DNA of 64,000 bases from Acinetobacter sp. WCHAc010034 (GCF_001696615.3 NZ_CP032279.1:3410001-3474000); one strand, 5' to 3'; counted from the first letter of the stretch, positions 1-8,728 are shown. Notes: a model not told the origin generated them from the sequence alone. Translations and numbers: made by a program.

Positions 1-356
1 ATACAGGCCGGAAATATTTGAGCATTTTTGCCAATTGAATAATTGTATAAAATATGATCTAAAAAATAATACTCTGGCGGAGTATATGCTGCGCAGCCGT
101 AAGGCTGCATTTTATTTATGACATTTGCGCTTTTATTGATTTGAAAATAAGAAGAAATAAATTTTAAGTTTAACGGCCAGTATAAAATTTAGGAATGTCC
201 GGCTGCAGCGGATGATTCTTTTTACTAAATGATAATGCCTGCCAAATAATAATGTTTTTTAACTTGAGGATTAATCACTGTATTTTTTTGACAGCATGAA
301 TTTTATATTGATCATGCTAGATTTTAAATAATAACAACAACTGCTTGAGCAATAAT
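1..356. other. Intergenic region upstream of the pilin cluster
   Basis: No complete gene is seen. Two hairpins lie close together: ATACTC/GAGTAT at 69-85 and GCAGCC/GGCTGC at 93-108. The second looks like the terminator of a gene that ends left of the window. One plus-strand frame is open from base 2 to a TGA at 119-121, but it runs through that hairpin and AT-rich DNA, so I do not call it coding. The rest is AT-rich and presumably holds the pilin promoter. Confidence 0.5.
93..116 (+). terminator. Probable terminator of a gene left of the window
   Basis: A perfect 6-bp stem GCAGCC/GGCTGC with a GTAA loop is followed by ATTTTATTT. The U-run is imperfect. No gene on this strand is complete upstream in the window. 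Confidence 0.45.
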
Positions 357-806
357 ATGACTAAAAAGCAAGCAAGAACTATTAGAATTTCCAATGCGGG
401 GTTTACGCTGCTGGAAATCATGGTGACCGTTGTAATTATTGCAATTCTAGCCATGATCGCCATGCCCATGTACTCAAACTATATCACCAAGTCCAAAGCC
501 CGCAGCGCAGGAGCTGATCTGGTTGCGCTGGGCCTGGTCATTGAAAGCCTGTATCAGCGCAATCTCAGCTACCCTGTGCCTGCTGTGAATCCGACTGTTT
601 CTACAGCAAAAACGCAGGAATATGCAAGCGCGTGGCAGCCGGCGGAAACTGACACTTTTGACTATACGGCAAATGCCGCCGCCACATCCTATACGCTTAC
701 TGCCACAGGAAAGGGGCGGAATGCGGGATGCAATTTAACGCTCACCAATAAGAACATACGCACCATTAGCGGCGGTTCAGGCTGCGGAGGATTATCGTCA
801 TGGTAA
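357..806 (+). CDS. Type IV prepilin-like protein (PilE-like)
   Basis: A pilin subunit or minor pilin of a type IV pilus, inserted in the inner membrane and then built into the fibre. The N-terminus has a short basic leader ending in the cleavage and methylation signature GFTLLEIMV (Gly, Phe, Glu+5), followed by a hydrophobic helix of about 20 residues. Two cysteines near the C-terminus (in NAGCN and SGCGG) could form the usual D-region disulfide. I prefer the ATG at 357 over an in-frame TTG at 345. The gene heads five co-directional pilin-like genes and overlaps the next by 7 bases. It could be a minor pilin rather than the major subunit. Confidence 0.85.
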   Translation: MTKKQARTIRISNAGFTLLEIMVTVVIIAILAMIAMPMYSNYITKSKARSAGADLVALGLVIESLYQRNLSYPVPAVNPTVSTAKTQEYASAWQPAETDTFDYTANAAATSYTLTATGKGRNAGCNLTLTNKNIRTISGGSGCGGLSSW

Positions 807-1252
807 GCCTGCCGCGGGGGATCACCCTGATAGAGCTTCTGATTACGGTCGCGCTGATTGCAATTTTGGCGATGTCCGCTTTGCCGCTGGGGCGGGCCTG
901 GGTGGCCAATGCGCAAATCACCAAAACTGAAAAGCTGTTTCTGGAAGCCTATAGCCGCGCCAGAAATGAGGCGATCCGCAACCCGAATGCCGTGAAAATT
1001 GACGGCACAGCGCCGGCTGCGGTCTTAATTATCGACAACACCGCTAAAACCATGACGGTCAGAAATAAAGATGACAGCGCGGCCGACTCAATTGTTCTGC
1101 AGTCCGCAATTGAACCCACGGTTACGGTGACCCTTTCCACAGAATGCAATAATAAAATTCCGCTGAATAATAATGCTTATGTGCTCACTGCAGATTGCAA
1201 AGTCTACACAATAACCGCAAGTGGAGGTACAAATGCAGCAGGTGCCTTATAG
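800..1252 (+). CDS. fimT: GspH/FimT-family pseudopilin
   Basis: A minor pilin of the FimT/GspH group, thought to join a priming complex that starts pilus assembly. Residues 7-30 hold the prepilin signature GITLIELLITVALIAILA with Glu+5 and a hydrophobic helix. The remainder is beta-rich and has paired cysteines (TECNN, TADCK). The ATG at 800 lies inside the end of the preceding gene and has GGAGG upstream, so the two are probably translationally coupled. At 150 residues it is normal for the family. Its 3' end overlaps the start of the PilV-like gene. Confidence 0.8.
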   Translation: MVSLPRGITLIELLITVALIAILAMSALPLGRAWVANAQITKTEKLFLEAYSRARNEAIRNPNAVKIDGTAPAAVLIIDNTAKTMTVRNKDDSAADSIVLQSAIEPTVTVTLSTECNNKIPLNNNAYVLTADCKVYTITASGGTNAAGAL

Positions 1253-1673
1253 AAAAACGCAGCATCGGGCGCATCAGCAGGGGATTACGCTGATCGAGGT
1301 GCTGGTTTCAGTTGCAATGATGGCGATTATTGGCCTGGGGGCGGCTTATATTGCCGGCCGCACAGCGGTCATTCACCGCGATCAGAATATTCATTTATAT
1401 ACAGTTAACCAGTTCCGCCAGCAGCTGGAAAACACCGGGCAGTGCAGCAGCAAAGCGGTAGGAACGCATAATGTGCAGGTGGATGTTGCCGGCGCAAGCG
1501 TGCAGGCGGTCTGTTCGGTAAAAAAAGAAACGTTCAGCGTTACAGCGAGAGACGGCTCCGGCAATCAGAACAATGGGGTCGCTGCCGGAACAGTAGATGT
1601 AACTTATGCGGATATTCAGGTCAGTACAGCGGACAGTTCGATTGTTCCGATAAAAGTAAAAATATCGCCTTAA
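1233..1673 (+). CDS. pilV: PilV-like minor pilin
   Basis: A type IV pilus minor pilin of the PilV/GspI kind. It has the signature GITLIEVLVSVAMMAIIGLG with Glu+5 after a basic leader. I chose the ATG at 1233 because GTGGAGGT sits 6 bases upstream; a GTG at 1221 is in frame but has no better site. Two cysteines (TGQCSS, QAVCSV) lie in the soluble domain. It is embedded between fimT and pilW in a tight operon. Family members form a tip or priming complex with FimT/FimU, PilW and PilX. Confidence 0.75.
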   Translation: MQQVPYRKTQHRAHQQGITLIEVLVSVAMMAIIGLGAAYIAGRTAVIHRDQNIHLYTVNQFRQQLENTGQCSSKAVGTHNVQVDVAGASVQAVCSVKKETFSVTARDGSGNQNNGVAAGTVDVTYADIQVSTADSSIVPIKVKISP

Positions 1674-1683
1674 GGGGGTCATT

Positions 1684-2358
1684 ATGATTCATTCACGCTC
1701 TCAGCGGGGTATTTCTTTAATTGAAATTCTGATTGCGCTGGCTTTATCTATTCTGATTATTCTAGCGATGCTCCGCGCCTTTGTGACGACGGGCGCAGTA
1801 ACCTCAGAATCCTCGGCTGGCGCCAAAGCGGACAGCAGCATGATGCTGGGCTTTATTGCCGCTGACCGCATTCTGCAAGGAATGGGGTTTGGGCTAAGCA
1901 ATACCTCGGCTGGGTACGGGACGAATTTTCAGGTGCTGGATAAAGACGGCAGCCCGGTTGCAATTGGGACTGCAGGCAAGTATCTGGTTTGGAAAAGCTC
2001 AGATACGCTCTGCCAGGCCTTATACAGCCATGCAAACGGCCTGTATTTATATGGGAAATCCGCCGGCTATGCATGCACGAGCTTAGCCAAGCCGGCAGAT
2101 GCTACAACGCCTAAAGAGCTGCTGATTGCTATTGATGAAGCTCTCCGTTCATCGGGCATTTCAAATAATTCAAACAATATTGGAAACATTGACTTGAAAG
2201 TGGAATCGGCCGCCGGATGCGTGCCTTTTGGCGCCAAAAATGGACTTGCTGACAGCGCCAAATATCAGGCGGTACTGACAGCGCAAGCTTATGCTGCCAG
2301 CAGCGCCAGCGCGGCGAAAACCATCAGCAATGTCACCTGCCTATTTAACTTCAAATAG
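1684..2358 (+). CDS. pilW: PilW-like minor pilin
   Basis: A 224-residue minor pilin of the PilW/GspJ kind. The leader ends in GISLIEILIALALSILIILAML, with Glu+5 and a long hydrophobic helix. The soluble domain contains four cysteines (DTLCQ, YACTS, AGCVP, VTCLF). GGGGG lies 6 bases before the ATG, and only 10 bases separate it from pilV. PilW-type proteins typically carry larger soluble domains than FimT and PilV, as seen here. The assignment to PilW rather than another large pseudopilin rests on operon position and length. Confidence 0.75.
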   Translation: MIHSRSQRGISLIEILIALALSILIILAMLRAFVTTGAVTSESSAGAKADSSMMLGFIAADRILQGMGFGLSNTSAGYGTNFQVLDKDGSPVAIGTAGKYLVWKSSDTLCQALYSHANGLYLYGKSAGYACTSLAKPADATTPKELLIAIDEALRSSGISNNSNNIGNIDLKVESAAGCVPFGAKNGLADSAKYQAVLTAQAYAASSASAAKTISNVTCLFNFK

Positions 2359-2371
2359 GGGAGAATGAGAA

Positions 2372-3769
2372 ATGAATCATATATGCTGTAAAACGGGGAA
2401 AAATTTCAATCCGGCGGGCGCTTTAAAACAGGCCGGTTTTTCTTCCCTGCTGTTTGTTGTGCTGGTCGGGCTGTCATTAACTGTGCTGACGGTGGGCTAT
2501 ATGTCGTCCATGCGCAACCTGCAGTCAACGGCTGTTACTGCGCATGCGCAGACGCAGGCGCAAATGCAGGCCATGATTGGCTATCAGGGATTGACGGAAT
2601 TTCTCAAAGGGCAGTCAATTGAAAATATCAATAAAATTGAAACAGGCACCTTAACGCGCAATGCGATGACGATTCCATTCAGCAAAGTCAGCTGCGGCAC
2701 GGGTCAATACTGCTTTGATATTACCGGCAAGAGCGGCGGGGCCAGCGCAATCCTGCGGAGCAATTTTCTGATCAGTGAAAGGCTGGATAAAAAAACTCAA
2801 ACAGGATCTGTTTTTGCCGGCGGGCTGACTGTCGGCGGCAATTCATCTTTAACTGGCAATGGCGTATCAATTGCGGTAAAAGACGGCATTGTTAAAAATA
2901 ACTCTGGAACAGATATTTCGGGTCAGCTGACCGGCATTACCGTTGAAAAATATACAGCTTCAAACTTTATTAAGGCGGAAGATTTAAAAGATCAGGCGAA
3001 TTATACTTTTTCCCTCGATTCATCCGGCAATCAAGTCTGTGAAAAAGCCAACTTATACGCTGCCGGCGGGGGCGTGATTGCAAAGCAGACCTTCAGCTGT
3101 TCTCAGTATAACGGCATTACTTACAGCGGCGGCGCCTGGAGCATTGACAGTTCAAAAAACCTGCCGGCCGGCGTGCTGTGGTTTAAGGAAAAAGTGGTTG
3201 TCAACCTTACAACAACAGATCTGATTAATACGGTGATCAGTGTTGGAGGCATTGAAAGCAAGATTCCTTCAGGCAATAAAGGCGTCAGCTATAATGCTTA
3301 TGCGCCAAATGCGTATTTCATTAAAATCCCCCTTGCTGTTATTTCAAAAATATGCGGCACGTCAGGCGCCATACCTGTGCAATACTGCAAATCTGACGGA
3401 ACTTTAAAGCCCTTAGATGAGCTGGATGATTCTCCCGCAAATATCGGCAATATCTTATTTTTAACCAATGGCCAATTGGCGCTGGATTCAGGCAACTTAG
3501 GCGGGAAAGGAGGCGCTGTTCCCAACTCGGTCAATTATTTCGGAAATTTAATTGCATCGTCCGGAGCTGGCGGAACCGGTTTGGCCTCTGCAAAATTTGT
3601 CGGAACGGGTCTGATTAATATTTTCGGCAATATTGTGATTACAGGCGAAACGGATGCGACTGAATTGAATGGCAATATTAAAGTCGGATTAATCAATGCA
3701 GACGCAACCGGCTCATCCATGCCAGTCTTGGTCAAAGATTTCCTTGCCAAAGGCATCCGCTATATGTGA
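2372..3769 (+). CDS. Long PilX-like pilus assembly protein
   Basis: The fifth and last gene of the pilin-like cluster, 465 residues. A prepilin-like N-terminus is seen (AGFSSLLFVVLVGLSL, about residues 21-36) followed by a hydrophobic helix to about residue 45. It lacks the Glu+5 of the other four, as is usual for GspK/PilX-type tip subunits. PilX proteins are commonly much shorter. After residue 140 the protein is Gly/Ser/Asn-rich with alternating hydrophobics (GGLTVGGNSSLTGNG), which suggests beta-helix or beta-sandwich repeats, and it has scattered cysteine pairs. No pilY1 follows; a hairpin at 3815-3840 ends the cluster. Role as the pilus tip or adhesin is inference. Confidence 0.65.
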   Translation: MNHICCKTGKNFNPAGALKQAGFSSLLFVVLVGLSLTVLTVGYMSSMRNLQSTAVTAHAQTQAQMQAMIGYQGLTEFLKGQSIENINKIETGTLTRNAMTIPFSKVSCGTGQYCFDITGKSGGASAILRSNFLISERLDKKTQTGSVFAGGLTVGGNSSLTGNGVSIAVKDGIVKNNSGTDISGQLTGITVEKYTASNFIKAEDLKDQANYTFSLDSSGNQVCEKANLYAAGGGVIAKQTFSCSQYNGITYSGGAWSIDSSKNLPAGVLWFKEKVVVNLTTTDLINTVISVGGIESKIPSGNKGVSYNAYAPNAYFIKIPLAVISKICGTSGAIPVQYCKSDGTLKPLDELDDSPANIGNILFLTNGQLALDSGNLGGKGGAVPNSVNYFGNLIASSGAGGTGLASAKFVGTGLINIFGNIVITGETDATELNGNIKVGLINADATGSSMPVLVKDFLAKGIRYM

Positions 3770-3814
3770 AAAGGGCCAGCCTAAAAGCTAGCTAGCTCAG
3801 CTGCTGATTTTAAT

Positions 3815-3840
3815 GCCAGTCAGTTTTTAAACTGACCGGC
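3815..3840. terminator. Hairpin between convergent pilX-like and HAD genes
   Basis: GCCAGTCAGTTT pairs with AAACTGACCGGC around a TT loop, with one mismatch. There is no clean U-run on either side. It resembles the terminator stems near 25403 and 54332, which share the GCCAGTCAG core, and is followed at 3849 by GTTAAGGAGCTTT, also seen at other repeat loci. Confidence 0.5.
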
Positions 3841-3928
3841 ATTGCCAAGTTAAGGAGCTTTGAGCAGCCGCTGACCATGTCAAAATGCAATGACATTGCT
3901 TTTATGGCGGGCCGCTTAACTGCAGCTG

Positions 3929-4591
3929 CTAATGAGAATTGGCAAATGGGCTTTGATTGCGCCGGCTGAGTTCCGGCAAATGCAGGTCTGTTCCAACCAT
4001 AAAGCGGTGATCCGCCAAATCCAGCATGGCCAAGTCCTCGGCGCTGTTGCCGTAGGCATAGACCGCGGCATAATCCTGCAAATTGTACCGCTGTAAGATC
4101 CGCATCTTTTTCTGTTCGCCGCTGCAGTCCGCCGTCTGATAAAATCCGGTAATTTTCTGGCCTTTAATTTCAACTTCAGAACAGATCAGCTCAATGCCCA
4201 GCAGGCTGCAGACCGGCTTTAAATACAGGTCGACCGATGCGGAAACTAAAGCGATGTCATGGCCTAAGTCCTGATGCGCTTTCAGCTGATTGAGCAGATG
4301 CGGATTAAGCGACGTCAGCAGCTCCTGCGCATAGTCTTCCGCAATGCGCTGCACCTGTATGGCATCTGAATCGCTGAACATGGCGCGGTACAGCTTAGGG
4401 CGCATGGCATGGGCAGGGTACAGGTTCAAATAGTAGCCCTGAATCCACGGCAGGATTTTCAGCCCCCGCCGGACAATATGGCGCTTGGAAAGCGAATAGA
4501 AAATGAACCCTGTAAAGCTGTCTTTGGTGCACAGGGTGCCGTCAAAGTCAAAAAGCGCTAAATTTTTAAATGCTTTATTTTGTTCATGCAT
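3929..4591 (-). CDS. HAD-superfamily IB hydrolase (phosphoserine phosphatase-like)
   Basis: A 220-residue haloacid-dehalogenase-type phosphatase, probably cytosolic. Motif I is DFDGT at residues 15-19 (nucleophile Asp15, acid Asp17). Motif II is the Ser in ALVSASVDLYL. Motif III is the Asp of YGNSAEDLAML. Members of subfamily IB dephosphorylate small phospho-alcohols; the true substrate here is not evident. Its first 34 bases overlap the 3' end of the DUF1615 lipoprotein gene, and no separate ribosome site is seen, so translation is probably coupled. It is convergent with the pilin cluster. Confidence 0.8.
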   Translation of the reverse strand: MHEQNKAFKNLALFDFDGTLCTKDSFTGFIFYSLSKRHIVRRGLKILPWIQGYYLNLYPAHAMRPKLYRAMFSDSDAIQVQRIAEDYAQELLTSLNPHLLNQLKAHQDLGHDIALVSASVDLYLKPVCSLLGIELICSEVEIKGQKITGFYQTADCSGEQKKMRILQRYNLQDYAAVYAYGNSAEDLAMLDLADHRFMVGTDLHLPELSRRNQSPFANSH

Positions 4592-5766
4592 GTCTGATAG
4601 CGTCCATTTACTCTGCTCGCGAACCAGTTGGTATTGTAGTCCCGGCTCAGCTTAGGCCCCGAAATGACGACTTGCGGCATCATGGCGTAAAAAGGCGCTT
4701 TGCCGGTTTTTTCCTGATACAGCTTGGTGACCGCCCGGTAAGTCGCCGTGTCCTCAAAGTCTTGCTCTTTTTCATTTTTCAAGTCTGAACGGATCTGGCG
4801 CGGGGTTAAAATTACATTGTTGGCTGCGAAGACATTAATCAATTCACGCTCAGATTCGCTTTTGGCGGAGCGCGGAGAGCCGTCTTTGCTGTACAGCAGT
4901 AAGTCGCCGTCCAAGGTCAATTCAGCTGCGGTCAAGTCATTCAGCATGCTCTGGAAGGCAGCGTTGCGGCTGGAATACATGCCTGAATTATAGTCGGCAA
5001 AGCGGTACAGCGGCTTGTCATAGTCTGCCGGGTACATCATCAAGCGGTGAATGCCGTAATACAGGCCGCCATATTGAGAATATAAATCGGTGCGGAGTTC
5101 AGCGATGTTTCCGCCTTGGCGCTTATGCTCTTTAGCATAGCCGATATGCACCTGCATGGAGCCTAAAGTGGTAATCGGGTTCATCTTCTCGCCAAAATCC
5201 TGGCCGACCAGCTTGGCAGCGCCGGTCAGCGCGCTGACATGATAATGCTTGGACATGTAGTCAAAAATTTCGCGGTACAGCTCATCCAGCTCGCGCTCCG
5301 TTTTCACGCGGCGCATCTGGCTTAAATAGTTGTCTTTAGGGCTGGGCTGGGTTTTCAGGACTTCTTCAAAATAGCCGGCAACGGTGCCGCCAATTCCATC
5401 GCCCAGTTTTTCTTTAAACTTTTCATCCAAGCGGGTTTGAACTTCCTTGACCGCCTTTTCGCCTAAGCCGGCGACTTGCGGATCAGCGACAAAGTTGGAT
5501 TCCTGATCGACGACGGCAACAATTGAGCAGACATTTTCCTTGGTTTGCGGAATGCCGAGCTGCTCTGTAATGTCGTAAATGTCCTGCGCCCAAGAGCTGC
5601 GGTCATTGACGCGCCCGGGAAGTGCTTTGCGGATCTGCTCTGCATTCAGGGTCGGCTCATCATCTTTAGACCACCATGACCCGTTTCCGCAGGCAGCTAA
5701 GCCGATTGAGACCGCCAAAACAGACATTGTTTTAACGCAAGCAGTGTAAGCAAAGTTTTTTTTCAT
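4558..5766 (-). CDS. DUF1615 lipoprotein (lysozyme-fold-like)
   Basis: A 402-residue lipoprotein. The signal peptide ends in the lipobox LAAC at about residues 23-26, so the mature protein is lipid-anchored in the envelope. The body matches the DUF1615 family as I remember it. Its AVVDQESNF segment and the later NPITTLGSMQVHIGYA segment look like the Glu-containing and substrate-cleft motifs of lytic-transglycosylase folds, so a peptidoglycan role is plausible but unproven. It is the first gene of a two-gene unit with the HAD phosphatase. Confidence 0.75.
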   Translation of the reverse strand: MKKNFAYTACVKTMSVLAVSIGLAACGNGSWWSKDDEPTLNAEQIRKALPGRVNDRSSWAQDIYDITEQLGIPQTKENVCSIVAVVDQESNFVADPQVAGLGEKAVKEVQTRLDEKFKEKLGDGIGGTVAGYFEEVLKTQPSPKDNYLSQMRRVKTERELDELYREIFDYMSKHYHVSALTGAAKLVGQDFGEKMNPITTLGSMQVHIGYAKEHKRQGGNIAELRTDLYSQYGGLYYGIHRLMMYPADYDKPLYRFADYNSGMYSSRNAAFQSMLNDLTAAELTLDGDLLLYSKDGSPRSAKSESERELINVFAANNVILTPRQIRSDLKNEKEQDFEDTATYRAVTKLYQEKTGKAPFYAMMPQVVISGPKLSRDYNTNWFASRVNGRYQTCMNKIKHLKI

Positions 5767-6239
5767 ATCGTAGAAAGCATGTTCCGAAAATGTGGGCCGA
5801 ATGAGCAGATGCAGTATACTATGGCTGCTAAAAAAGTGATGCGTTTATATGTATATTGCGGATTGCCGGCTGTCAAATTGTTTGGCTGCATCGCCGATGG
5901 CTGGCGGGGAAGCGCTTTAAAAGAATAAAAATAACAGCAGTTTAATCTGCTGATGCGCGGCAGAAAATGCAGCTCTGGCGCAGCTGGGCAGGGCATATTG
6001 AAATTGAGCCTTTTCATTGCTATGCGCCTGATCTTTTAAGCCGCCTGGGCGGAGTTGTTTTATGGAAAGCGCGGTGATTCAATATTAAAAAGCGCAGATA
6101 TAAATATCTCAAATGCAGTGATTCAAATCATTTATGGGAAAGGTTTATTTTTCGAAGCGGTTGTTCTGTATACTAAACCAAGCGGCGCAGTTTGTTTTAT
6201 AAATTATAAATAATATTTAAAGGGTTAAGGTTTTTTATA
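5767..6239. other. Intergenic region between divergent DUF1615 and BLUF genes
   Basis: No supported gene. It must hold both promoters. A TGTATACT box at 6167-6174 is a reasonable -10 for the BLUF gene, but the matching -35 is weak. A minus-strand reading frame over 5763-6017 has no family resemblance and lies across the promoter region. Confidence 0.4.
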
Positions 6240-6677
6240 ATGACGGAATATGTAAGGCTGGTATATGTCAGTAGATTTTACCGCAATGATGACAGTTTTA
6301 AATTAGACTTAATGGATATTTTAACGGCGTCGGTTAATCATAATACGCTGCATGGCATAACCGGTATGCTGTGCTATGGCAACGGCTGCTTTATTCAGTG
6401 TTTGGAAGGGGAAAAATCAGCAGTTTCTGATTTGTATTTTAAGAAAATTTTAAAAGATAAGCGGCATACCTCCTGCCAGCTGATTTATTTTGAAGAATCC
6501 GCAGTTCAGCTGTTTGATCAGTGGGCAATGAAATTCGCGCCGCTGAATCCGAATTTAAGAAACTTTTTCTTGGAGAATCATCAGAATGAGTTTGATCCCT
6601 ATCTGCTGAATTCAATCACAATCGGGCCATTTATCAAGCTCTTATCAACACAGCAGGGCTGGGAATATTATATTTAA
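6240..6677 (+). CDS. BLUF-domain blue-light sensor protein
   Basis: A 145-residue single-domain photoreceptor that would bind FAD and sense blue light in the cytosol. The BLUF hallmarks are visible: Tyr9 in RLVYVS, Asn35 in NTLHGITG, Gln53 in CFIQCLEG, and Trp95 and Met97 in QWAMKF. There is no attached output domain, as in short BLUF proteins such as Acinetobacter BlsA, which act by binding partner proteins. The gene stands alone, with AAAGGGTTAAGG upstream. The partner is not identifiable from the window. Confidence 0.92.
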   Translation: MTEYVRLVYVSRFYRNDDSFKLDLMDILTASVNHNTLHGITGMLCYGNGCFIQCLEGEKSAVSDLYFKKILKDKRHTSCQLIYFEESAVQLFDQWAMKFAPLNPNLRNFFLENHQNEFDPYLLNSITIGPFIKLLSTQQGWEYYI

Positions 6678-7020
6678 CCGCTCTTGCATTCCTTTAATGC
6701 GCTTGCAGGACATGGCATTGCTTAGCGGTTTGTTATTTCCTGTGTGTACAGCAGCTGGCGGCAATACCGGAAAAGAAAAAATTTACAAATAGAAGCATTA
6801 AATAGAAATAAAGAAGATCAGCTGCTTAGAGGAAAGCTGCAAAGGGAGGCCGCTGCATGCTGCCCCCAAATGCCGAGGCGCCTGCTTAAAATCAAAAATC
6901 ATATGCTATAACTGGATTGTTAAACCGGATTAATTCAGCCTGAATCTCAATGCAGCCCAGCCAAGGCATGGCTGAAATATAAAATGAATAACGGCAGATC
7001 AATAAAGCTGGAGATGAATC
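6678..7020. other. Intergenic region, no gene seen
   Basis: AACCGC right after the BLUF stop and GCGGTT 49 bases later could form a long-looped hairpin, but there is no convincing terminator. The remainder is low-complexity AT-rich DNA before the hydrolase gene, where GGAG lies 6-10 bases before the ATG. Confidence 0.35.
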
Positions 7021-7716
7021 ATGAGCAATAAACCTACAGTTATTTTAGTGCACGGTTTTTGGGGCGGCGCAGCCCATTGGGGGAAAGTCATTTTGGCGCT
7101 TTCCCGCAAAGGCTATACTAAACTGCATGCTGTTGAAATGCCTTTAACCTCTCTTGCAGATGATGCGGAAAGGACGCGTAAAATGATTGCGCAAGTTGAT
7201 GGCGATGTCTTGCTGGTCGGCCACTCTTATGGCGGCGCAGTGATTACTGAAACCGGGAATCAGCCGAATGTCGTGGGTTTGGTCTATATCGCCGCGTTTG
7301 CTCCTGATGCAGGGGAAAGCCCGGGCGCCATCACCCAGCAGCATTTGCCCGAGGCTGCCCCGAATTTAGTGCCGGACAGCGACGGCTTTTTATGGCTGAA
7401 TCCTGAAAAATTTCATGAAAGTTTCTGCCAGGACCTCAGCGCAGATGAAGCCTTGGTGATGGCGGTTACGCAAAAAGCCCCTGTGGCCAGTACTTTCGCT
7501 GATGCTGTCAGCGCGCCGGCGTGGAAAAATAAGCCGTCTTGGTATCAGATTTCGGCACAGGACCGCATGATTAGCCCGGAAAATCAAACAGCGATGGCGG
7601 GACGCTTAGGCGCGAGAAAAGTGATTTCCTTAGATGCCAGCCATGCGTCTTTAGCATCACAGGCAGCGGCGGTCGCGGACTTGATTGATGAAGCTGCATT
7701 GGCTTTAGCCAAATAA
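7021..7716 (+). CDS. Alpha/beta hydrolase
   Basis: A 231-residue cytosolic alpha/beta-hydrolase-fold enzyme with no signal peptide. HGFWGG at residues 11-16 is the oxyanion-hole strand turn. GHSYGG at 67-72 carries the nucleophile Ser69. An Asp in SAQDRMIS and a His in LDASHASL are positioned as the other triad members. It resembles small esterase and carboxylesterase-like proteins of the EstC/PME group. The substrate is unknown, and the gene is monocistronic. Confidence 0.85.
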   Translation: MSNKPTVILVHGFWGGAAHWGKVILALSRKGYTKLHAVEMPLTSLADDAERTRKMIAQVDGDVLLVGHSYGGAVITETGNQPNVVGLVYIAAFAPDAGESPGAITQQHLPEAAPNLVPDSDGFLWLNPEKFHESFCQDLSADEALVMAVTQKAPVASTFADAVSAPAWKNKPSWYQISAQDRMISPENQTAMAGRLGARKVISLDASHASLASQAAAVADLIDEAALALAK

Positions 7717-7986
7717 AGCTTGCGCGCAGCTTTGCCTGCTCAACGTTTTTTATTGATAGCGCTTATCCGCAAGCGGCGGGCATTGTGAACGTCGCCACCT
7801 CAGGTAATTAACTATGGCGCTTGCACTGCCTCATTTTTGCTTTAAAAGTTTCAATGCCTTTGTGCATAGTGCGCCATAATTTAAACAAAGTTGAAAAAAT
7901 CAGATTCTTTAAAGTTAGGAAATGCCATTGATAAATTTTTAAAATATAATAAAATTAATTACTAAAATATAACATTTGGTTAAATT

Positions 7987-8139
7987 ATGAGTGTGCGCAG
8001 TTGCGTTATTTTAGCACTGACAGGTGCATTCTCCTTATTTGCCTGCGCATATCAGGAAAATAACCGGAAAAAAACTGCTGAAGTGCAAAAAGTGGTGGCG
8101 GATGCAGAACAGCAATTAAAAGAGCTGCGCGGGCAATAA
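7987..8139 (+). CDS. Small lipoprotein, 50 residues
   Basis: A short gene that is easy to miss. The product starts MSVRSCVILALTGAFSLFAC: a basic start, a hydrophobic stretch and the lipobox LFAC with Cys20. The mature part is about 30 residues, polar and helical (heptad-like VQKVVADAEQQLKELR). No strong Shine-Dalgarno is visible, but a TATAAT box sits at 7945-7950. It resembles small entericidin-like or Lpp-like lipoproteins in size only; function is unknown. Confidence 0.55.
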   Translation: MSVRSCVILALTGAFSLFACAYQENNRKKTAEVQKVVADAEQQLKELRGQ

Positions 8140-8318
8140 TAACTGCAGTATCGAAGTTTAAGGGCTGCCTGGATTTAAGATTTAACCTGAATATAAGCAA
8201 CATTTAGCGCCGCTGGCGCAAAATAAAAACAAGCGGCTGATTAAATGCGCGGGCCTGCTTAGGTTGAGTAAAATGCTTTTAATATTCATGTTAAAATAAT
8301 TATTTTAAGAAAAGCATA

Positions 8319-8678
8319 ATGAAAACCGCTCAATCCTTTTTTAGTCTAACAGTTATTGCCTGTATTTGCGCCAGTGCTGCGGCAATGGCTAAAACGACTG
8401 GTTCAGTTTTTTCGCCTAAAAAAGGCGTAATCTGTGACACATATATTTGCGCAGATCAAAAAGGGGTATCTAAGCCATTAACGGCCAGATATTTGGGGAA
8501 AGCGAAGGCAAACCGCGCTTTTTCGCAAGGCAGCTTTGATGCAACAGCATTTACTTTATCAAATGGCGTATTTTGCGATACGAAAACTAAATTGTGCCAT
8601 GCCGACCGCTATTTTGATCAGAACGGCAAGCGCAGTAAAGTTGATAAGAATATGACAGACAAGCTGTTTCAAAAATAG
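8319..8678 (+). CDS. YcgJ-family secreted protein
   Basis: A 119-residue exported protein. Residues 1-24 form a signal peptide ending ASAAAMA. The mature part holds two similar cysteine-pair segments, GVICDTYICADQKGVS and GVFCDTKTKLCHADRYF, that resemble an internal duplication stabilised by two disulfides. This pattern matches the YcgJ (Fels-1-like) family as I recall it; function is not known. A terminator follows at 8708. Confidence 0.7.
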   Translation: MKTAQSFFSLTVIACICASAAAMAKTTGSVFSPKKGVICDTYICADQKGVSKPLTARYLGKAKANRAFSQGSFDATAFTLSNGVFCDTKTKLCHADRYFDQNGKRSKVDKNMTDKLFQK

Positions 8679-8707
8679 GGTGATTACTGAGCCCTGTGCA
8701 TGCGTCT

Positions 8708-8728
8708 AACCGTCTCGGGCGGTTTTTT
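8708..8728 (+). terminator. Terminator of the YcgJ-family gene
   Basis: AACCG and CGGTT pair around TCTCGGG, followed by a run of six T. It lies 30 bases after the stop codon. Confidence 0.7.

Noticed and set aside
2..121. Open plus-strand frame at the left edge, possible end of an upstream gene
   Set aside because: It passes through a terminator-like hairpin and AT-rich DNA and has no recognisable protein end; the true upstream stop is probably before base 40.
5763..6017. 84-codon minus-strand frame upstream of the DUF1615 gene
   Set aside because: No family resemblance or good ribosome site, and it covers the DUF1615 promoter region.
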